Shown: positions 8,368 through 15,574 of the stretch, piece by piece | Layout: every line of letters begins with the position of its first letter | Position numbering within the stretch: the first letter of the stretch is position 1 | NCBI GenBank assembly: GCA_002328035.1 | Contig: DCVL01000063.1 | Location: forward strand, 4,767-27,049 | Origin: Geobacter sp. UBA2189 | GTDB lineage: Bacteria; Desulfobacterota; Desulfuromonadia; Geobacterales; Pseudopelobacteraceae | Length of the DNA stretch: 22,283 nt | Reading direction: 5' to 3' | Notes under the pieces: generated by a model | The model's database searches: none | What the model was told of the DNA's origin: nothing | The model's input: only the letters and a program-made list of their open reading frames with translations | Made by a program: the position numbers and the translations under genes

Positions 8368-10115
8368 ATTCTGTCCTTATCAGAACACTTGCTTATCTTA
8401 AGCCCTACTGGGCTCTATTGGTTTTATCCGCCATCTGTTCCATAGTTGTGGGGGCTATGGATGGGGCTTTTGCCTATCTGGTTGAACCTGTCTTGCAAAA
8501 AATATTTGCCGGAAAGGATAACAACATCTTCCTTCTGGTTCCTGTCGGAATTGTGGCTCTGTTCATGTTTCGTGGGATCTGCCGTTTCACCTACGATACC
8601 ACTATCAAGTTGGCAGGTCAGAAGGCAATTCAGGATATTCGCAACGACCTGTACAGCAGCACCATCCGCAAGGATATGGCATTCTACAACAAACAGGCTA
8701 CAGGCGAACTGATGTCACGCATGACCAATGATATTGGCATGATGCAGGAAGGTATGTCTAACGTAGTCTGTGGACTTTTTAGAGATCTGATTTCTTTTGT
8801 ATCTCTTTTAAGTGTAATTTTCTATCGTAACTGGCAACTCGCGATTATCTGTTTTATTGTTTTACCACTAACTATCTATCCGGCTCAGCTAATCGGCAAA
8901 AAGATCAAAAATGCTGCCCGGCGCAGTCTGGATGTTATGGGGGGAATTTCTTCAATTCTTCAAGAGACATTTTCCGGTATCAAGGTTATCAAGGCTTTTG
9001 GCCTTGAGAGGCAAGTAATAACTAGATTTAGAGAAGAAAATCTAGCTTTTCTGAACCAATACAAACGATTTATCAAATACGAATCACTAGCCATGCCTAT
9101 TTCCGAGATGATCATTTCGCTTGGTATCGCCACGGTCGTCTGGCTAGGAGGTAGCCAGGTGATGTCAGGGCGCATGTCTGCATCAGAACTCTTTTCCTTT
9201 ATCGCCGCTATGATTATGCTATTTAACCCTGTCAAGAAGCTGCAAGGTTCTTACAATATAGTACAACGCTCTTCCGGCGCTGCAGATCGGGTCTTTCAAC
9301 TGATGGATCAATATCGCCGGATTTCTGACAAGGATACTGCCATTGAACTCTCACAGGTTAGCGGCAGGGTTGAGCTGCTTGATGTTTCATTTGGTTACGG
9401 CGATGAGCCGGTACTACAGAATATCTGCCTGACTGTTGAGCCAGGCCAGATGGTAGCACTGGTGGGACCGTCAGGTGGGGGTAAATCGACATTGGCAGCC
9501 CTGCTAATGCGCTTTTACGATGTCGGTAGTGGCACCATTCTCCTGGATGGACATGACCTGCGTGAGATTAGTCTTGTATCGCTTAATCTTCAGTTTGCTC
9601 TGGTTGATCAGGAAACCACACTTTTCAATGACACCATCGCCAATAACATCCGTTATGGTAAACCTGGTGCCTCTGATGAAGAAGTACAGGACTCGGCTAA
9701 AGCCGCCTTTGCCCATGACTTTGTTATGGAACTGCCCGAGGGTTATGAAACCAATATAGGCGACAGAGGAGTTAGGCTTTCAGGCGGACAACGTCAGCGG
9801 ATCTGCATTGCGCGAGCACTGCTTAAAAATGCCCCTATTTTGATTCTGGATGAGGCCACTAGCGCACTGGATACCGAGAGCGAAAAAATGGTACAGAAGG
9901 CTCTGGACAACCTGATGCTGAACCGGACAACCTTTGTGATTGCACATAGGCTATCAACTGTCATGCATGCCGACACCATAGTGGTGCTAGAGAAAGGCCA
10001 GATTGTCGAGTGCGGCAACCATGCCGATCTTGTTGAGGGAAGTGGGCTGTACAGCAGATTACATGCATTGCAGTTCAGTGATTATCCTACGCAGGGCGAC
10101 GCTGCTCCAGCGTGA
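8364..10115 (+). CDS. msbA: Lipid A export ABC transporter MsbA
   Basis: Homodimeric ABC exporter half-transporter that flips core-lipid A from the inner to the outer leaflet of the inner membrane. The 583 residues match MsbA (about 580). The N-terminal half contains six predicted membrane helices. The ATPase domain has Walker A GPSGGGKS (368-375), ABC signature LSGGQ (472-476), Walker B ILILDEATSALD (492-503, with E497) and the H-loop H528 in IAHRLST. The start overlaps waaF by four bases. Placement right after lipid A and inner-core genes supports MsbA over another lipid or drug exporter. It closes the run of nine genes with overlapping ends. Confidence 0.95.
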   Translation: MNSVLIRTLAYLKPYWALLVLSAICSIVVGAMDGAFAYLVEPVLQKIFAGKDNNIFLLVPVGIVALFMFRGICRFTYDTTIKLAGQKAIQDIRNDLYSSTIRKDMAFYNKQATGELMSRMTNDIGMMQEGMSNVVCGLFRDLISFVSLLSVIFYRNWQLAIICFIVLPLTIYPAQLIGKKIKNAARRSLDVMGGISSILQETFSGIKVIKAFGLERQVITRFREENLAFLNQYKRFIKYESLAMPISEMIISLGIATVVWLGGSQVMSGRMSASELFSFIAAMIMLFNPVKKLQGSYNIVQRSSGAADRVFQLMDQYRRISDKDTAIELSQVSGRVELLDVSFGYGDEPVLQNICLTVEPGQMVALVGPSGGGKSTLAALLMRFYDVGSGTILLDGHDLREISLVSLNLQFALVDQETTLFNDTIANNIRYGKPGASDEEVQDSAKAAFAHDFVMELPEGYETNIGDRGVRLSGGQRQRICIARALLKNAPILILDEATSALDTESEKMVQKALDNLMLNRTTFVIAHRLSTVMHADTIVVLEKGQIVECGNHADLVEGSGLYSRLHALQFSDYPTQGDAAPA

Positions 10116-10121
10116 CAGGTC

Positions 10122-10874
10122 ATGCCTATATCTGCCACAATCATCACTCTGAATGAAGAAAACAACATCGGCGACTGTCTTGCCAGCCTTGATTTTGTTG
10201 ACGAAATTATTGTGCTTGACTCGGGCAGTTCTGATCAAACGGAAGAGCTGTGCCTAGCGTATCCCAAGGTTAGCTTTTATCATCAGGAGTGGCTTGGGTA
10301 CGGGAAGCAGAAGAATAGAGCTGCAGAGCTGGCACGACATGACCTGATTATAAATCTAGATGCCGATGAAAGGGTGTCGCCGGAACTTAGGCGTTCAATT
10401 GAACAGTTTGACAGCAGCAGTTTTGCTGCGGCACGCATGGCACGTAAAAATTACTTTGGCAGCCGCTGGATCCGTCACTGCGGCTGGTATCCTGACTATT
10501 CCACCCGTCTGTATGATCGGCGTAAATGCTCATTCAGTGAACGTGCTGTGCATGAATCGTTGCAAGCCGCCGGAGTAATTGGCACTCTTGCGGGGAATCT
10601 GGTTCACTACACCTACAATGGCGTGGGTGATTACCTGGAGCGCATGAACAGATATTCCACGCTGGCGGCAGAAGAGTATCATCGCAGCGGCAAAACCACC
10701 AACATCCTCCAGATGCTGCTCAAACCGTTTGCCACGTTTATAAAGATGTATCTGCTGCGCAGAGGCTTTCTGGATGGCCGGGTCGGCCTGTTGATCTCAC
10801 TGCTCTATGCCGTCTATACCTTCTGCAAATATGCAAAACTGTCAGAACTCAACGCTGAAGCAAACCGAAAGTAG
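10122..10874 (+). CDS. GT2 glycosyltransferase, WaaE/KdtX-like LPS core transferase
   Basis: Cytoplasmic GT-A enzyme predicted to extend the LPS inner core. The 250-residue protein starts with the GT2 fold (ATIITLNEENNI, residues 5-16) and has a D-x-D metal/nucleotide-sugar site at 80-82 in LDADERVSPEL. It contains the WaaE-type stretch CGWYPDYSTRLYDR followed by AVHESL, and a hydrophobic, basic C-terminus that probably rests on the membrane. Characterised WaaE enzymes add a beta-glucose to heptose I, but the sugar here cannot be deduced. It begins six bases after the msbA stop with only a weak ribosome-binding site, suggesting continued coupling to the lipid A genes. It is the first gene of the variable core-extension region. 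Confidence 0.88.
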   Translation: MPISATIITLNEENNIGDCLASLDFVDEIIVLDSGSSDQTEELCLAYPKVSFYHQEWLGYGKQKNRAAELARHDLIINLDADERVSPELRRSIEQFDSSSFAAARMARKNYFGSRWIRHCGWYPDYSTRLYDRRKCSFSERAVHESLQAAGVIGTLAGNLVHYTYNGVGDYLERMNRYSTLAAEEYHRSGKTTNILQMLLKPFATFIKMYLLRRGFLDGRVGLLISLLYAVYTFCKYAKLSELNAEANRK

Positions 10875-10881
10875 CCGCACT

Positions 10882-11817
10882 ATGCCCAAACTCTATATTG
10901 AAGAATTTGTGGGAATAACCAACCGTCTGGAGACGCTGCCGCTGGCCTTTGCCATTCAGCAGGAGTTTGGGCACGACATCGTGCTTGACTGGCGGGAATT
11001 GGATTCGTTTGAGGTTGAAGGAACCAGGCAGGGTCGTGTGACCTGGCTGACAAAATTGGGAGCCGAGCGGGTCAGGAACTGTGATGAGGCCGTCTTTGCA
11101 GGGCTGCGGGGGAAAAAGATCCTGCTGCGCTCACTGGATGGCCCCCCACATCGGCTGGATCCTGTCTATATGCAAATTCCTACTAAACTGCATTTAAAGC
11201 AACATCTGACAGATGATGTTCGAACCACCTTGAAAAAGGCGTCTGGACGTCCTGTTGTCGGGCTGCATATCCGGCATGGCGACTTCCATGTCGTTGATCC
11301 TGACAGCTACCGTATTGATGGCTATGAGTGGCCTGCCGTGCCGATCTGGTGGTATGAGAAGGCAATGACATCTTTAGTGAAGAAAAACAAAGACATCTGT
11401 TTTTTCCTCTCCTGTACCGGAGATCCTGCAACATATCAGACATTGACTAAAAATTTTGACATAATAACACTCAATCAGGTTTCTAATTATGCTTATAAAA
11501 ATATAGGAAACGAACATCAGTCTAAGATCAATCCTGTTGCAGATCTTTTTGCTCTAGCATGTTGTCCGATAATTCTCGCAACTCCGATTTCTGGTTATTC
11601 ACACTGGGCAGCAAACGTGCTTGGCACTCCATCAAGCTGTCTTGTTCCTCTACCAGGTGCAACAAGGGCTCAGCCAACAATCGGAATAGTTAAGATCTAT
11701 GGCAGTCGTTTACCGCGCTGGAGAACCGCTGGCCGCACCGGAAGCGATACCCTCCCATTGGACGAAGATCTGGTCGGGCTTGACCTTGAACAATCTGTAG
11801 ATACCGGGTGGCTGTAA
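10882..11817 (+). CDS. Putative glycosyltransferase with a fucosyltransferase-superfamily-like HIRHGD motif
   Basis: No close named family is recognised. The 311-residue protein has an N-terminal GITNRLETLPLAFAI segment (11-25) resembling the G-x-x-NRL pattern of NodZ/GT11/GT23-type fucosyltransferases. HIRHGD at 129-134 resembles their H-x-R-R-x-D donor motif with the second arginine replaced by histidine. A late segment, ATPISGYSHWAANVLG (233-248), resembles the SxxS/A-x-x-A donor-site region. There is no signal peptide or clear membrane helix. I chose the ATG at 10882, just after the previous stop; an in-frame ATG at 10807 would add 25 poor-quality residues overlapping the preceding gene. 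Flanking glycosyltransferases support a role in core extension. Donor sugar and acceptor are unknown, and the superfamily assignment is pattern-based. Confidence 0.7.
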   Translation: MPKLYIEEFVGITNRLETLPLAFAIQQEFGHDIVLDWRELDSFEVEGTRQGRVTWLTKLGAERVRNCDEAVFAGLRGKKILLRSLDGPPHRLDPVYMQIPTKLHLKQHLTDDVRTTLKKASGRPVVGLHIRHGDFHVVDPDSYRIDGYEWPAVPIWWYEKAMTSLVKKNKDICFFLSCTGDPATYQTLTKNFDIITLNQVSNYAYKNIGNEHQSKINPVADLFALACCPIILATPISGYSHWAANVLGTPSSCLVPLPGATRAQPTIGIVKIYGSRLPRWRTAGRTGSDTLPLDEDLVGLDLEQSVDTGWL

Positions 11818-12659
11818 TGGGGCAGGCGGAGGGGCAGATAGACCCAACGGTCAGTATAGTTATTCCGCTTTACAACCAGCTGGAGTATACCCGCAGCTGC
11901 CTGGAAAGCCTGTGGCGTACCACGTCCGCCAATCTAGAGCTGATTCTAGTGGATAATGCCTCAAGCGATGGGACTGCCGACTATCTGCAAACCGTGCCGG
12001 ATCTGGTGCTGATTGCCAACAGGGAAAACCTTGGTTTTGCCGGTGCCTGTAATCAGGGGATTAAGGCAGCATCTGGTGAGTGGATCGTGGTCATGAATAA
12101 CGACGTGATCCTCAGTAACGGCTGGTTGCAGGGGTTGTTGTCAGCTGCCACTGAGAATCAACTGGATATGGTCAGCCCGGCCATTCGCGAAGGTATTTTA
12201 AATTATGAACTTGAAACATATGCAGAAGAGCTGACCAGTCGGATGAAGTCGGTTCTCAGATCCGGTACAGTCAACGGTATCTGCTTTATGACCAACCGCA
12301 GGGTGTTTGAAACCATCGGGGTTTTTGATGAAAACTTTCGTATAGGACAATATGAAGATAAAGACCTGTTTCTACGTGCACGACTGGCAGGTTTCCATCT
12401 AGGAACAGTCGGCTCGGCCTTTATCCATCACTTTGGCTCTATTACCCAGAAAGCTGTGGTGGCACGTCGTGACACACCCGATTATGCCCTGAAAAACAAG
12501 GCGTACTTCATAAAGAAGTGGAAATTACCTTGGTGGAAGAGAGCTCTAATGAGGAGTTCGGATAAGCTCCTTAACAAGATTAAAAGCCGCTTGGAGTCAA
12601 TCCGTTATGGACATTCTTTAATTGAAAAATATCATGGTGGACGTTTACGTTATGATTAG
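11817..12659 (+). CDS. GT2 glycosyltransferase, WbbL/rhamnosyltransferase-like
   Basis: Predicted cytoplasmic inverting glycosyltransferase acting on the LPS core. The 280-residue protein has the GT2 start TVSIVIPLYNQ (11-21), VDNASSDGT (45-53), ANRENLGFAGACNQGI (67-82, the WbbL-type nucleotide loop) and the metal-binding motif NND at 94-96. It ends its catalytic domain with VNGICFMTNR and EDKDLFLRARLAG, which holds the catalytic-base acidic pair typical of this subfamily. A basic, tryptophan-rich tail may associate with the membrane. The ATG at 11817 overlaps the preceding TAA (TAATG); a GTG at 11808 would add three residues. Many WbbL-like enzymes use dTDP-rhamnose, but no rhamnose synthesis genes are present here, so the sugar is uncertain. 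Confidence 0.88.
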   Translation: MGQAEGQIDPTVSIVIPLYNQLEYTRSCLESLWRTTSANLELILVDNASSDGTADYLQTVPDLVLIANRENLGFAGACNQGIKAASGEWIVVMNNDVILSNGWLQGLLSAATENQLDMVSPAIREGILNYELETYAEELTSRMKSVLRSGTVNGICFMTNRRVFETIGVFDENFRIGQYEDKDLFLRARLAGFHLGTVGSAFIHHFGSITQKAVVARRDTPDYALKNKAYFIKKWKLPWWKRALMRSSDKLLNKIKSRLESIRYGHSLIEKYHGGRLRYD

Positions 12660-13719
12660 TTCACAAAAATCATATTTAATTGTCTGCTGTAGATATATTG
12701 GCGATGTTCTCCTTACTACTCCTCTGGCTCTTTCCATAAAAACTGCAGAGCCTGACGCTGTTGTAGATTATCTAGTATTTCAAGGTACAGAAAAGGTTTT
12801 AGCAAAAAATAAATTTATCCGAAAAATCCACACAATAAAAAAGGACACCACTGGAATTGCAGTGCTTGTGTCATTGTTTAAAAAATATGATGTCTCAATT
12901 GCTGCTAATGCCTCTGACAGGAACACCTTAATTGCTTCAATTACTGGTAAATATTCAATAGGTCTTACAAACGGATGGCGAAAAGAGTGGTGGAAGGGAA
13001 TACTTTTAAGCATGCATTATGTTTGGTACGATCTAATCCATGCTGTACCTACTACATTGATGCCTCTACGTATGTTGGGAATAAAGCCAATTTATAAAGT
13101 TGTCATGGGTTATGACGATGATGACCGTCATTATGCCTGCTCAAATCTTCCATCAAAAAAATTTATACTGATGCACCCTTATAGCATGAAAGAATTTAAA
13201 TACTGGCCAGCAAAGAAGTGGGGAGAGCTGGCAAAACTCCTTTTAGAACAAACAGATTTTATACCTGTATTCACGGCAACACCAGCACCTGGTGATGCGG
13301 CTTTTCTAAATGAAATTCTTTCGTATTCACCTTCTGAGACTGTAGTCTATCCTTGCTCTTTTACACAATTTGCTGCAGGCCTTGAAACTTGTGAAGCCTA
13401 TATAGGAATAGATACTGCGGCAACTCATATTGCGGCTGCAATGGAGGTAACGGTTATTGCAATATATGGTTCTTCTCTGACACGCTATTGGGGACCTTGG
13501 CCTAATGATTGTTCTGAATTTTCTCCTTTTCTCAAAAACAGGGGGATACAACGAAGCGGGAACATTACCATCATTCAGAAAGACTGGGAATGTGTCCCCT
13601 GCAATAAGGAACAGTGCAGGATAAGTACGCACAACCGACCGGAATGCCTGGATGCAATTACTCCTGACCAGGTGTTGGCGGAGATACAGAAGCATGTCAT
13701 ACGAACTCATTCAAAATAA
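12652..13719 (+). CDS. GT9 heptosyltransferase-family protein, WaaQ-like
   Basis: A third GT9-type enzyme, distinct from WaaF and WaaC, likely adding a further heptose or other sugar to the core. The 355-residue protein starts with YLIVCCRYIGDVLLTTPLAL, in which D18 is the conserved GT9 aspartate. It continues through HPYSMKEFKYWPAKKW to the donor-site segment GIDTAATHIAAAMEV. The YGSSLTRYWGPWPN stretch and the C-terminal cysteine-rich part with CLDAITPDQVLAEI are characteristic of WaaQ/RfaQ. I chose ATG 12652, which fits the family N-terminus and overlaps the previous stop; TTG 12622 and ATG 12634 would add 10 and 6 residues. Much of the gene is very AT-rich (16 of 60 bases are G or C in 12781-12840), unlike its neighbours, suggesting separate acquisition. 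Confidence 0.85.
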   Translation: MISSQKSYLIVCCRYIGDVLLTTPLALSIKTAEPDAVVDYLVFQGTEKVLAKNKFIRKIHTIKKDTTGIAVLVSLFKKYDVSIAANASDRNTLIASITGKYSIGLTNGWRKEWWKGILLSMHYVWYDLIHAVPTTLMPLRMLGIKPIYKVVMGYDDDDRHYACSNLPSKKFILMHPYSMKEFKYWPAKKWGELAKLLLEQTDFIPVFTATPAPGDAAFLNEILSYSPSETVVYPCSFTQFAAGLETCEAYIGIDTAATHIAAAMEVTVIAIYGSSLTRYWGPWPNDCSEFSPFLKNRGIQRSGNITIIQKDWECVPCNKEQCRISTHNRPECLDAITPDQVLAEIQKHVIRTHSK

Positions 13720-15322
13720 CCAGTACAATATTGGTCATATCTGTACCAAGCAGCAGTGCGAGGCAGGTCGTGGCAAAAAGACGGCAATGCGCTGGTTTTC
13801 TCCTCGTCTGGAGCGGAGTGACTACACCTTCTCTGACCTGGAGGGTTCTTCAAACCGTTTTGCCAATCTGCTGAAGGGGCTGGGCATTGCAAAGGGAGAG
13901 GTACTGTTCACCTTTCTACCCAAGTCAACGGAACAGATAGTGGCTTTTCTAGGTTCGCTCAAGGTGGAGTGTATCACCGGCACGCTTTTTTCAAATTTTG
14001 GTGAAGATTCCTTGCTGGACAGGTTGGGGGACTCCGCCGCCCGTCTGGTGGTAACTCGCAAGAGTCTCTACCGCAAGATTGAACGTATCCGTGATCAGCT
14101 GCCGGCGCTCAGGACGATTATTCTGACTGACGTAGCCGCCGACCTGTCTGCAGATGTACTGAGCTGGCCCCATCTGATGGCAGATGCCTCAGAGACCTTT
14201 GCCGTACCGGTCACTACGGCCGATACCCCCTCGGTGCTGCACTACACCTCCGGTTCAACCGGCAAGCCCAAGGGAGTGCTGCACCGCCACGGCAGTGTCC
14301 TGCAGCAGAGCCACACAGCCAGTGAGGTGCTGGGGCTGGGGGAAGATGATCTCTTCTGGTGCACCGCCGATCAGGGCTGGGTCACCGGTACTTCATACGG
14401 TATTATCGGTCCCTGGAGCCTGGGAGTGACCCAGCTTCACTACAGCGGCGGCTACGATGCCGGCCACTGGCTTGATCTGCTGCAGCGTGAGCGGGTGACG
14501 GTCTGGTATACGGCCCCCACGGCTCTGCGGATGTTGATGCGGGAGGAACAGGAACTGTACCAGGGGCTGGATCTCAACCATCTGAAACAGATCTTCAGCG
14601 TTGGCGAACCCCTTAATCCGGAAGTGATCATCTGGTCACGCTCCTGTCTGGACAAGGAGATCTACGATACCTGGTTTCAGACCGAGACCGGCGCCATCAT
14701 GATTGCCAATCGCCCCGGTGTGCCGATCCGTCCCGGTTCAATGGGAACCGCGTTGCCCGGCATTGAACCGGGGATTCTGGCGGATGACGGTACGGAACTC
14801 CCGGCCGGTAGCCAGGGCAATCTCTGCCTGAAGGCTGGCTGGGACTCCATGTTCATCACCTATTTGAACAATGACTCGGCCTATCGCAGCAAGTTCAGGG
14901 ACGGCTGGTACTACACAGGGGACATGGCCTGGCAGGATAGGGATGGGTACTACTGGTTTCTGGGGCGCAGTGACGATGTGATCAATACCTCAGGGCATCT
15001 GGTGAGCCCCTTTGAGGTGGAAAGCGCACTGCTGGAGCTGCCTGAGATAGCGGAATCAGGTGTTATAGGTGTTCCGGATGAATTGCTCTTTGAGAAGGTG
15101 ATCGCCTTCGTGCATATCGACGCGGGTATCGAGTTCACTGCAGAACTGGAACTGAAAATCCGTCTGCATATTGCCAACCGTCTCTCTTCTGTTGCCATAC
15201 CTCAGGAGGTGCTACAGCTTGAGAGACTGCCGAAAAACAAGAGCGGCAAGATCATGCGACGCGTACTCAAGGCACGCTATCTTGGTCTGGATGCCGGGGA
15301 TATTTCCACACTGGAGGAATAA
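13694..15322 (+). CDS. AMP-forming acyl ligase, acetyl-CoA-synthetase-like (DltA-like role proposed)
   Basis: Adenylate-forming enzyme predicted to activate a carboxylic acid with ATP and load it on a thiol, either CoA or the carrier protein encoded next. The 542-residue protein has the full ANL set: YTSGSTGKPKG (184-194), GEP (304-306), DTWFQTETG (325-333), TGD (408-410), GRSDDVI (424-430) and the C-terminal catalytic lysine K519 in NKSGKIMRR. The overall pattern, including WYTAPTALRMLM, is closest to acetyl-CoA synthetases but shorter. The second tryptophan of their DTWWQTETGG motif, which closes the acetate pocket, is phenylalanine here (F328), hinting at a slightly different small acid. 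I chose ATG 13694, overlapping the previous gene by 26 bases; an upstream start at 13652 looks spurious. DNA here is much richer in GC than the preceding gene. Neighbours suggest an LPS-acylation role (inference). Confidence 0.88.
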   Translation: MSYELIQNNQYNIGHICTKQQCEAGRGKKTAMRWFSPRLERSDYTFSDLEGSSNRFANLLKGLGIAKGEVLFTFLPKSTEQIVAFLGSLKVECITGTLFSNFGEDSLLDRLGDSAARLVVTRKSLYRKIERIRDQLPALRTIILTDVAADLSADVLSWPHLMADASETFAVPVTTADTPSVLHYTSGSTGKPKGVLHRHGSVLQQSHTASEVLGLGEDDLFWCTADQGWVTGTSYGIIGPWSLGVTQLHYSGGYDAGHWLDLLQRERVTVWYTAPTALRMLMREEQELYQGLDLNHLKQIFSVGEPLNPEVIIWSRSCLDKEIYDTWFQTETGAIMIANRPGVPIRPGSMGTALPGIEPGILADDGTELPAGSQGNLCLKAGWDSMFITYLNNDSAYRSKFRDGWYYTGDMAWQDRDGYYWFLGRSDDVINTSGHLVSPFEVESALLELPEIAESGVIGVPDELLFEKVIAFVHIDAGIEFTAELELKIRLHIANRLSSVAIPQEVLQLERLPKNKSGKIMRRVLKARYLGLDAGDISTLEE

Positions 15323-15559
15323 ATGATTACCCTTGAAAACCTTGAAACTGTTTTTCATCAGGTCTTTGATGACCATAGCATAACCCTGCAGCGAGAAACT
15401 ACAGCCGATGACATTGAAGACTGGGATTCCCTGACCCATATGAATCTGGTGATTGCCCTAGAGCTGAAGTATTCGATCAAATTCGCCCTGGGTGAATTGC
15501 AAAAGCTGAAGAACGTCGGCGATATGCTGGATCTGATCAATAAGAAGGCAGCGAGATAG
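15323..15559 (+). CDS. Stand-alone acyl carrier protein (DltC-like role proposed)
   Basis: A 78-residue acidic, helical carrier protein. S36 in DWDSLTHM is the predicted site for the 4'-phosphopantetheine arm. The motif differs from the GADSLD of fatty-acid-synthesis AcpP and fits dedicated carrier proteins of accessory pathways. The start codon directly follows the ligase TAA and is preceded by a strong GGAGGA, so ligase and carrier should be made together, as DltA and DltC are. It would receive the activated acyl group from the ligase and present it to the membrane acyltransferase encoded next. No phosphopantetheinyl transferase lies in the window, so a housekeeping enzyme would have to modify it. 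The carrier family is clear; the partner assignment is inference from context. Confidence 0.92.
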   Translation: MITLENLETVFHQVFDDHSITLQRETTADDIEDWDSLTHMNLVIALELKYSIKFALGELQKLKNVGDMLDLINKKAAR

Positions 15560-15574
15560 GACGCTACTTAAGGC

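Noticed and set aside
10807..10881. Upstream in-frame start for the HIRHGD-motif protein
   Set aside because: It would overlap the preceding glycosyltransferase by 68 bases and add residues with no resemblance to a natural N-terminus; ATG 10882 fits better.
13652..13693. Upstream start for the AMP-forming ligase
   Set aside because: The 14 added residues are arginine-rich shadow of the WaaQ-like gene; ATG 13694 has a GGAGA upstream.
13694..15322. Calling the ligase a true DltA (D-alanine ligase)
   Set aside because: Its motifs follow acetyl-CoA synthetase, and I see no feature specific to D-alanine recognition. Only the gene arrangement is Dlt-like.
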